Source: Fischerella muscicola PCC 7414 (GTDB taxonomy: Bacteria > Cyanobacteriota > Cyanobacteriia > Cyanobacteriales > Nostocaceae). From it: a stretch of 64,000 nucleotides of DNA. Below, piece by piece: positions 44,947-54,736 of the stretch (positions are counted from its first letter, which is position 1; the number at the start of each line of letters is the position of its first letter). The DNA is taken from the NCBI RefSeq assembly GCF_000317205.1, contig NZ_AJLK01000078.1:1-64000 (forward strand). The letters are read 5' to 3'. A program made the translations under genes and the position numbers. The notes below the pieces were generated by a model, which saw only the letters and a program-made list of their open reading frames with translations, searched no databases and was not told where the DNA came from.

Positions 44947-44975
44947 GTACCAGACGTGCCATGGCACGTCTGTAC
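44947..44975. repeat. Dispersed palindrome, AGACG family
   Basis: Core CAGACGTGCCATGGCACGTCTG (22 bp) with GTAC flanks, abutting the tandem array. Confidence 0.9.
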
Positions 44976-45245
44976 ATTGGTTAGTGGTTGGTTGTTCAAA
45001 TCTAGATTGTTTTCCTGTCAATTTCCTTACCTTAATACCAGAATTACCGTAAATTTACTATGGCAATCATAGAGTTAAATAAATTACAAAAATTCCAGGG
45101 AAGGCTGATTCACTAGACCTTTATGTGATTTATTACACAAAAAATTATAAAAAACTTTATCCCTTCCGACTTGAAAGTGGGTGTGGAGGTGTAAGGGTGT
45201 GGGATGTATCTTTCTTCGCGAATAAATCATTACAGGTAGGTAAAA

Positions 45246-48200
45246 ATGTTCCCTGAAAAGCTGCAAGATGACATTGCTCACAGCAAAAGCGCAGAAGATA
45301 ACGTGCTAGTAACAGCGATGCCAAGAGTTGAAGAACCGCTGTACGTACTGGCAGATACAGCACCTGTAATGATTTGGATTGCTGGGTGTAACGCAGTTTG
45401 TAATTACTTTAACCCTGCTTGGCTAGAATTTACTGGTCGATCGCACTTGGCGGAAGTAGGCACAGGTTGGTTGGAAGGGGTACATCCTGAAGATAGACAG
45501 CAGTGTCAGGCTCAGTATATTTCAGCTTTGAAGAGACACAAAAAGTTTCACAGACAGTATCGCCTACGTCGTACTGATGGGGAATATCGCTGGATTTTAG
45601 ATACTATTACATCACGATTTACAGCAAATGGCAGCTTTGTTGGTTACATAGGCTATTGTGTAGATATTACTGATGTAACAGTAAAAAAGTTTTCTTTAAT
45701 AGAGAGTGAAACCAGACTGCGGCTAGCATTAGATGCAGCAGAAATAGGAGTTTGGGATTGGAATTTTAAAACCAAGCAGGTTAGTTGCTCTGAGCAAGTA
45801 GAGCAGATTTTGGGCTGGACTCCCAATTATTCACCTACAAACTACAAAGCTTTTCTCAATTACGTTTACAAGAGCGATCGCTCAATTGTCAGCCGGGCAA
45901 TTCGGAATACTTTACACTCAAAAACTAGCTATGATGCTGATTTCCGGGTGCGGCAAGATGGTAGTGTGCGCTGGCTCAGAGGCAAAGGAGATGTTTTACG
46001 GGATCATACCGGGCAAGTAACCCGGATGATGGGTACACTCTTAGACATCACCGAGCGTAAACTAGCAGAACTAGCTGTGGAAGAAGCCAAACAACAGCTA
46101 GAAACTCGCGTTGAAGAACGGACAGCAGAATTAATCCGCATTAGTAAAGCCATTGAAAGTACTAGTGATGCGATCGCGATTGCTGATATCACAGGTAAAC
46201 CGATTTATCACAACCAAGCTTTTATTGATTTATTCGGGTACAGCGTTGAGGATATGCAAGCTGTTGGAGGGCGTAGCGCTATCTATGTCAATGTAACAGA
46301 AGCAGAAACTATTTTCACTACGATTCAAACAGGCAAGTCTTGGAGTGGTGTGCTGACGATGAAAAATCGCAGTGGTAAATTAATCCAAATCGACCTGCGT
46401 GCTGATGCTATCAAAGACACCAACGGCAAAATTATTGGTTTAATTGGTATCCATACTGATATTAGCGATCGCAGACAGGCAGAAGAAGCTTTGCAAGCCA
46501 GCTATAGTCTTTTACATTCTGTCATTGATAGTACTTTAGATGTGATTTTTGCCAAAGATTTAGAGGGACGCCATGTGATGGTTAACTCTAGTTTTGCAAA
46601 TTTTTTGAAAAAACCAATCAAGGAAATTATAGGTAAGAAAGACACTGACTTCTTTCCAGCAGATATTGCTGCTGAGTTTCGAGAAGCAGACAACAGAATC
46701 ATCAATACTGGTATTTCTGATACACGTGAAGAATATATACCCGATAACGGAGTTGTACGCACTTATTTATCAACCAAAAGTCCTTGGCGGGATGCTCAAG
46801 GTAACATTATCGGCGTAATTGGCATAGCCCGTGATATTACAGAACGTAAAAGTGCCGAAGCAGCCTTACGTGAAAGCGAAGCCCAATATCGCCGCTTAAT
46901 TGAGACAGCAGCAGAGGGTATATGGATACTGGACACAGAAGGTAAGACGAGTTTTGTCAATCTTAAAATGGCCCAAATGCTTGGGTACACAGTAGAGGAA
47001 ATGATTGGGATGCCTTTGTTTGCCTTTATGGATGCAGAAGGGCAAGCGATCGCCACTGAACAATTAGAACGTCGTCGACATGGCATTGCTGAACAACATG
47101 ATTTTAAATTCCGCCGCAAGGACGGTTCTGAAGTCTGGGCAATGATTGCGACTAATCCGATCCGTGATGCTGCTGGGCAATATGTTGGCACTTTAGGGAT
47201 GCTCACAGATATTACTGATCGTAAACTTGCCGAAGAAGCTTTGCAAAAAAGCGAGGCTAGAAATGGCGCCATGCTCAACGCGATTCCAGATTTAATGTTT
47301 CGCTCCAACAGAGAAGGCATTTATCTAGATTACGTAGCAGCAAAAGACGCAAAATTAGCAGCACCTGCCAGTGAAATCATCGGTAAATCGATCCATGATC
47401 TCTTACCGCCCAACTTGGCACAGCAGGCGATGTACTACACCGAACAAGCTCTTACCCAGTGCAGTATCCAGATTTTTGAGTACCAGCTGCCAATAGAAGG
47501 AGAACTACACGACTATGAAGCACGGATAGTACCAAGCGGTGAGGATGAAATTTTAGCTATTGTCCGCGAGATTAGCGATCGCAAAAAAGCCGAAGCAGCT
47601 TTGCAAGCACTTGTTGCTGGTACTGCTTCTGTAACGGGTGAAGAATTTTTTCCTGTTCTGGTACGTCATTTAGCAGCTGCATTAGGGGTTCGGTATGCGA
47701 TGGTGGCCGAAAAAATTGGCACAGAATATACTAAAGCCCGGGTTTTAGCATTCTGGATAGACGACAACCTCAAAGAAAATTTTGAGTTTGATTTAGCTCA
47801 TACTCCTTGCGAAATTGTGATTCAGGAGGGTTTTGCTTACTATCCCTGTGGATTACAGCAACTTTTTCCTCTTAACCAAGACATAGCAGCTATGCAGGCA
47901 GAAAGCTACTTGGGAGCAGCATTTCTCGATTCCTCTGGAGTAGTGATCGGTCACATTGCTGTTTTTGATACAAAGCCGCTACTAGCAGAGGAACGGGCTA
48001 AAGCAATTCTGAGTATTTTTGCTGCCCGTGCCACAGCGGAACTACAACGCCAGCGTACAGAAGACGCATTGCGGCAATCGGAACGCCAGTTTCGTGAACT
48101 GGCTTCCAAAGAAACACTGCTGAATCGTCTTGCCAGTCAGATTCGGGGTTCTTTGGATATTAATCAAATTCTGGAAAATGCCGTCACAGAAGTTCGTAAT

Positions 48201-49562
48201 TTATTACAGCTTGATATGTGTATTTTCAGCTGGTATCGTGCTGAAGCCCAACCGCCCTACTGGGAAAATGTTCAAGAAGCAAGAAATCCTGCTATACCAA
48301 GTTTGCTAAATTTACGATCTACTACAGAAGAAGTAGGGCCAATCGCCGAAAAAGTCTTGCAAAAAGCAATCATCAGATTTGATGATGTCGAAGCAATATC
48401 CGATCCTGTATCGCGACAGTTTTTTCTGAGTTTGGGCTTCAAAGCCGCACTCATCCTACCAGTTCATACTCAATCTGGTGAAATTGGGGGTTTATCTTGC
48501 AACCAGTTCATTAATCGTCGCGCTTGGCTAGATAGTGAAGTAGAATTATTACTCGCAGTTACAGATCAAATTGCCATAGCAATTGATCAAGCAGAACTCT
48601 ACAAACAAAGCCGGATTGCCGCTCAAACTGCCCAAGAAAAAGCGCAACAATTAGAAGAAACTTTACAGGAACTGCAAGCAACCCAAGCACAGTTAGTCCA
48701 AACTGAAAAAATGTCGAGTTTGGGACAGTTGGTTGCTGGTATTGCCCATGAAATTAATAATCCAGTGAACTTTATTCACGGAAACATCACTCACGCTAGT
48801 AGCTATGCCCAAGACTTGCTGCATCTGGTGGAACTTTACCAACAGCACTATCCTCAACCAGTAGCAGAAATTGCAGAGGAAATCGAAGCGATCGATCTAG
48901 AGTTTCTCTGTCAAGATTTGCCTAAACTGTTGGCTTCAATGAAAATTGGTACTGATCGCATTCGTCAGATTGTTCTGTCTTTACGTAATTTTTCCCGCTT
49001 GGATGAGGCAGAGATGAAAGCGGTTGATATCCATGAAGGTATTGATAGTACTTTGCTGTTGTTACAACATCGCCTGAAAGCAAAACCGGATCATCCAGAA
49101 ATTCAGGTTATTAAGGAATACTCCAATCTGCCACTGGTAGATTGTTATCCAGGACAACTCAATCAAGTGTTTATGAATCTGTTAGCAAATGCGATCGATG
49201 CTTTGGAAGAGGGACGACTTGGAGGACAAGGAGGACAAAGAAGGATTTCTCCCTTAGCTCCCTTATTTTTTCCTGATCATCAATCCCAAATTCCTACGAT
49301 TCGCATCCGCACCGAAATTAAAGATGGTTTGGTGTTAGTTTGTATAGCCGATAACGGAACAGGAATGACGGAAGAAGTACGGCAAAAACTATTTGATCCC
49401 TTCTTCACGACTAAACCCGTAGGTAAAGGTACGGGCATGGGTTTGTCAATTAGCTACAAAATTATTGTGGAAAAGCATCAAGGAAAAATTAGGTGTATTT
49501 CAGCACCAGGACAAGGTACTGAGTTCATTGTTGCGATTCCCCAGCAGCAGCCAGAATCTTAA
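45246..49562 (+). CDS. Multi-PAS/GAF sensor histidine kinase
   Basis: A 1438-residue soluble sensor kinase. Six PAS domains occupy about 30-790, most ending in the D-I-(T/S)-(E/D)-R-K PAC signature ([27 protein letters not shown] and so on), with a short coiled coil after PAS2 ([18 protein letters not shown]). Two GAF domains follow (about 795-945 and 943-1120), then a long coiled coil ([37 protein letters not shown]) into HisKA with H1168 ([18 protein letters not shown]). The HATPase_c spans about 1265-1435 ([30 protein letters not shown]). No receiver domain, so a separate response regulator is needed and none is adjacent. A low-complexity loop after NAIDALEEG (DNA about 49207-49275) is spacer-repeat-like. 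Confidence 0.93.
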   Translation: MFPEKLQDDIAHSKSAEDNVLVTAMPRVEEPLYVLADTAPVMIWIAGCNAVCNYFNPAWLEFTGRSHLAEVGTGWLEGVHPEDRQQCQAQYISALKRHKKFHRQYRLRRTDGEYRWILDTITSRFTANGSFVGYIGYCVDITDVTVKKFSLIESETRLRLALDAAEIGVWDWNFKTKQVSCSEQVEQILGWTPNYSPTNYKAFLNYVYKSDRSIVSRAIRNTLHSKTSYDADFRVRQDGSVRWLRGKGDVLRDHTGQVTRMMGTLLDITERKLAELAVEEAKQQLETRVEERTAELIRISKAIESTSDAIAIADITGKPIYHNQAFIDLFGYSVEDMQAVGGRSAIYVNVTEAETIFTTIQTGKSWSGVLTMKNRSGKLIQIDLRADAIKDTNGKIIGLIGIHTDISDRRQAEEALQASYSLLHSVIDSTLDVIFAKDLEGRHVMVNSSFANFLKKPIKEIIGKKDTDFFPADIAAEFREADNRIINTGISDTREEYIPDNGVVRTYLSTKSPWRDAQGNIIGVIGIARDITERKSAEAALRESEAQYRRLIETAAEGIWILDTEGKTSFVNLKMAQMLGYTVEEMIGMPLFAFMDAEGQAIATEQLERRRHGIAEQHDFKFRRKDGSEVWAMIATNPIRDAAGQYVGTLGMLTDITDRKLAEEALQKSEARNGAMLNAIPDLMFRSNREGIYLDYVAAKDAKLAAPASEIIGKSIHDLLPPNLAQQAMYYTEQALTQCSIQIFEYQLPIEGELHDYEARIVPSGEDEILAIVREISDRKKAEAALQALVAGTASVTGEEFFPVLVRHLAAALGVRYAMVAEKIGTEYTKARVLAFWIDDNLKENFEFDLAHTPCEIVIQEGFAYYPCGLQQLFPLNQDIAAMQAESYLGAAFLDSSGVVIGHIAVFDTKPLLAEERAKAILSIFAARATAELQRQRTEDALRQSERQFRELASKETLLNRLASQIRGSLDINQILENAVTEVRNLLQLDMCIFSWYRAEAQPPYWENVQEARNPAIPSLLNLRSTTEEVGPIAEKVLQKAIIRFDDVEAISDPVSRQFFLSLGFKAALILPVHTQSGEIGGLSCNQFINRRAWLDSEVELLLAVTDQIAIAIDQAELYKQSRIAAQTAQEKAQQLEETLQELQATQAQLVQTEKMSSLGQLVAGIAHEINNPVNFIHGNITHASSYAQDLLHLVELYQQHYPQPVAEIAEEIEAIDLEFLCQDLPKLLASMKIGTDRIRQIVLSLRNFSRLDEAEMKAVDIHEGIDSTLLLLQHRLKAKPDHPEIQVIKEYSNLPLVDCYPGQLNQVFMNLLANAIDALEEGRLGGQGGQRRISPLAPLFFPDHQSQIPTIRIRTEIKDGLVLVCIADNGTGMTEEVRQKLFDPFFTTKPVGKGTGMGLSISYKIIVEKHQGKIRCISAPGQGTEFIVAIPQQQPES

Positions 49563-49795
49563 ATAAACTTGTTATAACTCGTCCCAATCTAAAGTACTGG
49601 TCTAATAGCGAAAGCTCACTCGAGTGAACTGATAGTGATTTTTACTGCTTGGTAAGTATTATATTTTTCTCTAGGGGATTAATACTGTACGTAAACCAGT
49701 GCAGCTTTTTACGTAAATTTAATTAAAGCTTAGTCAAAAATTAACTTAGAGGCTGCTAACCTATTACTAATTCACTTTTTGCTGCAACATTTGAA

Positions 49796-49840
49796 CCCTC
49801 TAAAACCTGTGACTTACAGGATTTGGAGGGATTCTTTTTT
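49796..49840 (+). terminator. Possible Rho-independent terminator
   Basis: CCCTC-TAAA-CCTGT pairs with ACAGG-ATTT-GGAGGG around GACTT, followed by ATTCTTTTTT. It lies 233 bp after the kinase stop and upstream of the next gene. Confidence 0.65.
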
Positions 49841-49902
49841 GAAGGATGAAGGGTGAAGGTCCTTCATACTTCATACTTTTTTGCTAAGCTAGCGTAAAGC
49901 TG

Positions 49903-51810
49903 ATGGATTGCGATCGCCAAGTGTCACCTAAGGAAAACCATTCTGTTTTAGAAATAGCGCATTCTTATTTGCTCAACTCAGTTGCAGTCAAAGCTAACGA
50001 GATAGACAGCAACCCGGATACACTGATGCAGGCACTGCAAGGACTCAGAGATTTAGGCTTGCTGGCGTTACGTGTTCCCCACAATTGGGGTGGCAAAGAA
50101 GTTAGTGAAGAAACTTTTAGTGATTTTCAAGAACTGGTAGCACGGTATTCTGGTGCTTTAGCTTTTTTGCAAACTCAACACCAAAGCGCTGCTGCAATGC
50201 TAGCTGCTAGTAGTAATTCTGTTCTCAAGCAGGAGTATTTACCACGTATAGGTAAAGGTGAACTTTTAGTCGGTGTCGGCTTTTCGCAGTTACGCCGGGG
50301 AGGTGAACCGCTAACGCTAGCTAAACTCGTTCCAGGAGGGTATCAATTAGATGGAGTCGTACCTTGGGTAACTGGATGGGGAATGTTTGATGATTTTATT
50401 GTTGCTGCTACCCTTCCCGATGGACGTGCTGTTTTCGGCGTAGTTCCTTTTCAAGATACCTACCAAAACTCAACAAGCAAGATTACATTTACCTCCCCAA
50501 CTGAACTAGCAGCAATGACATCAACCAATACCGTCACAGCCAACTTAAATAGCTACTTTCTACCTCAAGAGCGCGTAGTTTCCATTAAACCAGTCGGATG
50601 GATTCATGAAAACGATAAAAATAACGTCCTTCGTGCCACCTTTTTAGCTACAGGTTGCGCCTTCGCTGGTTTAGATATTATAGAATCTGCCCTAAAGACA
50701 AAATCATTGCCTGCGATCGCTAATGCTTTGACAGCTTTCCAACAAGAACTCAACCACTGTCGCACTGCCATTCGTCGCTTACAGAAAAATACTCATGCTC
50801 AATTGTTAGAAAAGCTACAACTTAGATCCTGGGCAATTGATTTAGCAACACGCATTGCTCATGCAGCCGTCACTGTTTCTAGTGGTGCTGCCAATTATTT
50901 ACATCATCCTGCACAGCGCGTTTATAGAGAAGCACTGGTATTTACCGTCACCGGACAGACAAGCGCTGTGATGGAGGCGACGCTGGAGAGGTTGAGTCGG
51001 AGGTGGGGAAGTGATGAGTGTGTAGACGCGCCTTCTTCGGCTTCCCGCAGGGTGGAGTGTGAGGAGTGGGGTGGACAAAGGGGAGAAAATTCTTTTTTAT
51101 GTTCTCCATCAAAAACTATTACCTATTCACGAGTCATCCATCTGAGTCATGTTATAGATACCAACATTCCCCAATGGCAGGGTGATCCTGCGGTGGAGTT
51201 TGAGACTGTCGCAGAAATAGAAAAAGACGGCTATTATCTCCGACGCTTCTGTTTAGGTGAACACAGCGCTACTCATGTTAATGCCCCAAAAAGTTTTTAT
51301 AATTCTGGTGCTGGCATTGATCAATACCCTGCAAAATCACTAATTATACCTGCGGTGGTAATTAACATCCAACAGCAAGTAGCAATTAACCCAGACTATA
51401 GCCTCACTGTTGCTGATATTCTGGTGTGGGAGAAGCAACACGGTGAAATTTCGCCTGGAAATTTGGTGTTATTGTACACAGGCTGGCAAGAAAAATGGTG
51501 CGATCGCACTGCCTTCATGAATCAGGATGCTCAAGGAAACATGCATTTTCCTGGATTCGGCAGCGATGCAACGGAGTTTCTATTGAATGAGCGTCAAATT
51601 GCCGGAGTTGGAATTGATACTCATGGCGTAGACTCTGGACAAGACACAAATTTTACAACCAACAATCTTGTATTAGCAAAACCACGTATTGTCTTAGAAA
51701 ATCTCACCAATTTAGATCAACTACCACCCAAGGGTACAACTCTCGTGATTGGAATTTTGAGATTACGAGATGGTTCCGGTTCTCCTGCTGGGGTGATGGC
51801 GTTGATTTAG
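49903..51810 (+). CDS. Fusion of an acyl-CoA dehydrogenase-like domain and a cyclase (kynurenine-formamidase-like) domain
   Basis: A 635-residue protein. Residues 1-366 follow the acyl-CoA dehydrogenase fold (LGLLALRVPHNWGGKEVSEETFSDFQELVARYSGALAFL, VGVGFSQLRR, then a helical C-terminal half ending GQTSAVMEATLERLSRRWG). Residues 406-635 form a cyclase-family domain (SRVIHLSHVIDTNIPQWQGDP, RFCLGEHSATHVNAPKSF, LLYTGW, AGVGIDTHGVDSG). The usual metal-site pattern HxGTHxDxP appears as H454-SAT-H458-V-N460, with Asp replaced by Asn. The joining segment (367-405) is encoded by a GTAGACGCG...GGCTTCCCGCAGG dispersed repeat, suggesting two genes joined by repeat DNA. Substrates are unknown. Both domains look intact. 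Confidence 0.8.
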   Translation: MDCDRQVSPKENHSVLEIAHSYLLNSVAVKANEIDSNPDTLMQALQGLRDLGLLALRVPHNWGGKEVSEETFSDFQELVARYSGALAFLQTQHQSAAAMLAASSNSVLKQEYLPRIGKGELLVGVGFSQLRRGGEPLTLAKLVPGGYQLDGVVPWVTGWGMFDDFIVAATLPDGRAVFGVVPFQDTYQNSTSKITFTSPTELAAMTSTNTVTANLNSYFLPQERVVSIKPVGWIHENDKNNVLRATFLATGCAFAGLDIIESALKTKSLPAIANALTAFQQELNHCRTAIRRLQKNTHAQLLEKLQLRSWAIDLATRIAHAAVTVSSGAANYLHHPAQRVYREALVFTVTGQTSAVMEATLERLSRRWGSDECVDAPSSASRRVECEEWGGQRGENSFLCSPSKTITYSRVIHLSHVIDTNIPQWQGDPAVEFETVAEIEKDGYYLRRFCLGEHSATHVNAPKSFYNSGAGIDQYPAKSLIIPAVVINIQQQVAINPDYSLTVADILVWEKQHGEISPGNLVLLYTGWQEKWCDRTAFMNQDAQGNMHFPGFGSDATEFLLNERQIAGVGIDTHGVDSGQDTNFTTNNLVLAKPRIVLENLTNLDQLPPKGTTLVIGILRLRDGSGSPAGVMALI

Positions 51811-51939
51811 GAGTGGAAAACGAACTCGCACAAAACAAAATTAAATCCTTAGTGTCTTAGTGGTGAAAAAGATAATTTTTGAACCACCAAGACACCAAGA
51901 AAGATTCATTTCAATAGTCGAATCACAATTGACAATTAA

Positions 51940-52830
51940 CTACGATCTCATCATCAACAATTCCACTAGCTTCTCAGTAATTGGAAAACCTGTCTGTTTT
52001 TCAAAATGGAGAAACATCGGACTAGGATTGGCTTCTAAAAAAACATACTCACCCGCAGAATTTTGCCGCCAGTCGATCGCTGTCCATTCTAGATATAATG
52101 CTTTGGCCATGTCTTTACACTGCTGTTGAATTTGTTTTGGCAATTCCACCGGAATTAATTGTGCTTCTATATCTGTACGGAAGTCTAAATCATGACTGCG
52201 AATCTCCGCCGCATAAACAGAGTTACCAATTACGTAACTGCGAATGTTGGTTCCAGGGATGTACTCTTGTAAGGTAACAGGAGCAATACTCAAAGCTAAA
52301 TTTAGTCGCTTCGGATCTAACAGAGATGCGGTTAAAATTTGAGTATGAGCGCCACCGTATACAGGTTTAAAAATGGCTTTTTCGTAAGATTTAGCAAACC
52401 TGATTACTTCTTGTGGATCGTTAGTGATCAGAGTTTGGGGAATTTTGACACCTAAAAGATGAACTTGGCGAAGTTGTAGGGGTTTTTCTTTATGAAATTG
52501 ATACGCTTCCCAAGAGTTCACCCAACGCGCTGGACATGCTTTGAATAATGTCCGTAGCACACTCATAGAATCATTGAAGGCGATGTTCTGTTGATGGGGA
52601 TCTTCTAGAGAAGGAATACCAACGCTACCCAAGCTACGCCAATAAACACTGTGAATATCTTGAAAATCTAATTGATGTTCTGGAGATAATTTGAGAGAAC
52701 CAACAAAAGAATTCGGTTCCCAAGATATTTTTAGTTGACTGGGAAACATTTGAGTATCTAAATAATCTACAGTTGCTCCCGCCTGCACAGCATGAGCATC
52801 TGAAGAATTACCCAAAATTAAAATATTCAT
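51940..52830 (-). CDS. ATP-grasp domain protein (RimK-like)
   Basis: A 296-residue protein with an N-terminal Rossmann-like preATP-grasp domain (MNILILGNSSDAHAV; VYWRSLGSV) and an ATP-grasp domain: KAIFKPVYGGAHTQIL (lysine plus glycine loop), VTLQEYIPGTNIRSYVIG and IDWRQNSAGEYVFLEANPSPMFLHFE (Mg-binding E-x-N). Such enzymes ligate a carboxylate to an amine via an acyl phosphate; RiPP graspetide ligases belong here, but no precursor peptide or transporter is adjacent. The start is ATG; a TAGTGAGCG hairpin lies 26 bp upstream of it. Substrate unknown. Confidence 0.87.
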   Translation of the reverse strand: MNILILGNSSDAHAVQAGATVDYLDTQMFPSQLKISWEPNSFVGSLKLSPEHQLDFQDIHSVYWRSLGSVGIPSLEDPHQQNIAFNDSMSVLRTLFKACPARWVNSWEAYQFHKEKPLQLRQVHLLGVKIPQTLITNDPQEVIRFAKSYEKAIFKPVYGGAHTQILTASLLDPKRLNLALSIAPVTLQEYIPGTNIRSYVIGNSVYAAEIRSHDLDFRTDIEAQLIPVELPKQIQQQCKDMAKALYLEWTAIDWRQNSAGEYVFLEANPSPMFLHFEKQTGFPITEKLVELLMMRS

Positions 52831-52855
52831 AGTCGTATTTAATCGTTTAAGTTCG

Positions 52856-52879
52856 TAGTGAGCGTTAAAACGCTCACTA
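52856..52879. repeat. Near-perfect palindrome TAGTGAGCGTT
   Basis: Arms TAGTGAGCGTT and AACGCTCACTA (11 bp) around AA, in the 5' region of the ATP-grasp gene. Could be a REP-like element or an mRNA leader hairpin. Confidence 0.75.
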
Positions 52880-53122
52880 AATCATTTCCAATTTATGGAG
52901 TTCGAGTTGAAACGGGTGAACGTAATAATGCATAAGTGTTATCCGAAATCAAGTATTACTTATTGAAGATACAAAGAAGGATGTCTTGATTTCTGAATAA
53001 TTACAGAGGACTCTGAAGTAAATAAGCGATCGCCTCATGTACTGTGTTTATGGAGAAGATTTTGTAATCCTGAAATCAGGACTGATAACTAAGCGATTCC
53101 ACAATGCGTTGGTGGCGGGTTT

Positions 53123-53157
53123 AACAGTTATCAGTTATCGTTTCATTGATAACTGTT
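53123..53157. other. Hairpin AACAGTTATCA/TGATAACTGTT
   Basis: 11-bp arms around GTTATCGTTTCAT. Its arms match those of the clpB terminator (20240), so this is a recurrent repeat; a terminator role here has no gene to serve. Confidence 0.6.
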
Positions 53158-53430
53158 GACTGATTTAGAATTATATATAGTAGTCTGCGATTAGGTGCTA
53201 TACCACTCGTCAGAGGTGAAAGTAATTGCACTAATGTCTGCGAGGGTACGGGAAATGCGGTTAAATCTTGCAATTGAGACTGGCTTTCGCAATCAGTCAA
53301 AAGTAAAAGGTAAAAGGTAAAAGTAATGGGAAGGTTTTTTACTTTCACCTTTTACCTTCGCGTTTTTCCTAGCATTGGATACAAGTTCTAAATGATACTA
53401 TATTTTTTCGATAACCATCAACCGTCGAAA

Positions 53431-53698
53431 ATGCCTGAAAACCATCGTGTTATCTTGATTATCCGCTCATATACAACCTTTTGCAATCCAATCTAAACTA
53501 GATTCAAATTCCGTACTCAAGCTACAACATTTACAAGCAGGCGTCACCGTAGAATTAATTAGTGCTGCTGGTATTATTGAAACAAAAGACATTAGACTTC
53601 GTAGCAGAAGTCAGGGGGAAGGGTTAAAGGAATTTAAATCAGGTTGGTTATCTTCAACTAGCGCTCAACCAAAAAACTTAGCGTCACGCACTGCATAG
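53431..53698 (+). pseudogene. Possible frameshifted gene remnant
   Basis: ATG at 53431 gives MPENHRVILIIRSYTTF before a stop. A shift into the neighbouring frame near 53480 continues with coding-like sequence, LDSNSVLKLQHLQAGVTVEL then ISAAGIIETKDIRLRSRS and ...SAQPKNLASRTA-stop, with hydrophobic/charged alternation unlike the spacer around it. No family is recognised. Either a decayed gene or chance. Confidence 0.25.
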
Positions 53699-53708
53699 AA
53701 TTGATTTT

Positions 53709-54122
53709 CTAACTCGGGTCGATAATCGGACAAATAGTATTTTCAGGTATTTCAGAAACCGATTTCCAGCCTGAAAGCAGCCCTTCTAACTCCAACTTCA
53801 ATACTTGTAGCTGTTCGATTTGGTGTGCGATCGCTGCAATTTTATCATTCAGTTTTGCTTTAATGTGGTCACAGGGCAAGTCCCCTTGGTCATGCACATC
53901 CAGCAACTCTTTAATCTCTAACAAGCTCAATCCAAGGCTCTGGGCACGTTTGATAAAGCTTAGGCGGGCAAAAACATTTGAGTTAAATAACCGAAATCCA
54001 CCTTCAGTCCGATCCGAAGCCTTGAGCAAGCCCAGTTCTTCGTAGTAACGAATTGTTTTGATGGGAATGCCACTTTCTTTAGCAACTAAACCAATCTGCT
54101 TCAGTGTTTCTTGGGCTAACAT
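53709..54122 (-). CDS. MerR-family heavy-metal-responsive regulator
   Basis: A 137-residue regulator. A MerR winged helix (LKQIGLVAKESGIPIKTIRYYEELGLLKASDRTEGGFRLF, 7-46) is followed by the long dimerisation helix (80-118) and a short metal-binding tail. Cys84 (DLPCDHIK) and Cys131 (NTICPI) are placed like the sensor cysteines of ZntR/CadR/PbrR-type proteins. The gene cluster points to copper, but the Cys pattern does not settle Cu versus divalent metals. It is the last gene of the copper run, 17 bp after the cupredoxin stop, with TAGGAG seven bases before its ATG. The likely target is the dyad promoter at 57640-57671. Confidence 0.92.
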   Translation of the reverse strand: MLAQETLKQIGLVAKESGIPIKTIRYYEELGLLKASDRTEGGFRLFNSNVFARLSFIKRAQSLGLSLLEIKELLDVHDQGDLPCDHIKAKLNDKIAAIAHQIEQLQVLKLELEGLLSGWKSVSEIPENTICPIIDPS

Positions 54123-54139
54123 AATTAACTCCTACTTAT

Positions 54140-54736
54140 CTAGTTTCTGCGTGTTGTCATTGTTGCTTGAGTATCTGCCATAATTTCATCCTCCTTTGGA
54201 GATTGAACTTGCCCCGCTTCAACCTTAACTTCGCCTCGAAACATATTCATGCCGCAGGTAAAGGTGTAAGTTCCTGGTTGCTTGGGAGTGAACTCAATTG
54301 GAGTAACTTGGTTCAGGGGTAGCTGTTGGGCAATATGGAAGTCAGGAAATCGGACTTCTTCAAGGCAACTGCTGGGATCTTTGCGGTAGAAATTGAGCCG
54401 TACTCGTTGAGCTGGGTTAACTACCACTTGACTTGGTTCATACCCACCATCAACGGTAATTGTTACCTCCTGAACGCCCTGCTTTGATTGTGCTTTTTGC
54501 GACTTTGGTTTACTCAGCAGAAACCACCATAACTCCAGTCCTATCAATCCTAATCCGCCAGTAGTAACGGCTGCTTTTGCCCACAAGGGTTGTTCGATGC
54601 GACGGAACTGACTGGTTTGCTTCGTTTGAGATGGTTGCATCTGTTCATGGGGCATTTGTGCAACTGCTTTGTTAGAAGCAATTCCAAACACCAATCCCAA
54701 ACTTGCAACACTGCCAATGATTGCTATTTTGTTCAT
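54140..54736 (-). CDS. Membrane-anchored cupredoxin-domain protein
   Basis: A 198-residue protein. The start at 54736 is preceded by AAGGAGAGG; an upstream frame extension reads as spacer. A signal peptide (6-26, IIGSVASLGLVFGIASNKAVA) is followed by a transmembrane helix (about 55-74, AAVTTGGLGLIGLELWWFLL). The cupredoxin domain (87-175) has QEVTITVDGGYEPSQVVV, the strand DPSSCLEEVRFPDFH (C124, H134) and CGMNMFRG (C161, M163, M165), giving a plausible Cu site of His, Cys and Met. It probably handles copper on the periplasmic side for, or downstream of, the ATPase. It is encoded between the 26-residue peptide gene and merR. Confidence 0.88.
   Translation of the reverse strand: MNKIAIIGSVASLGLVFGIASNKAVAQMPHEQMQPSQTKQTSQFRRIEQPLWAKAAVTTGGLGLIGLELWWFLLSKPKSQKAQSKQGVQEVTITVDGGYEPSQVVVNPAQRVRLNFYRKDPSSCLEEVRFPDFHIAQQLPLNQVTPIEFTPKQPGTYTFTCGMNMFRGEVKVEAGQVQSPKEDEIMADTQATMTTRRN

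Larger units (their letters stand above)
44734..45245. other. Divergent spacer with tandem array
   Basis: Holds the 14-bp tandem array, an AGACG palindrome and about 240 bp of AT-rich DNA before the kinase gene. AGGTAGGT four bases before the kinase ATG is a plausible ribosome-binding site. No gene was seen. Confidence 0.6.
52831..53708. other. Spacer with hairpins and a gene remnant
   Basis: Contains hairpins at 52856-52879 and 53123-53157, GGTAAAA-type heptads near 53300-53360, and a coding-like remnant at 53431-53698. Nothing else is recognised. Confidence 0.5.

Noticed and set aside
44765-45021. Three overlapping minus-strand frames rich in Asn, Gln and Thr
   Set aside because: They come from the 14-bp tandem array read in all frames and have no start signals or protein features.
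51940-52830. ATP-grasp gene as a graspetide (microviridin-like) maturase
   Set aside because: No precursor peptide, second ligase, acetyltransferase or transporter is adjacent, so only a general ATP-grasp call is justified.
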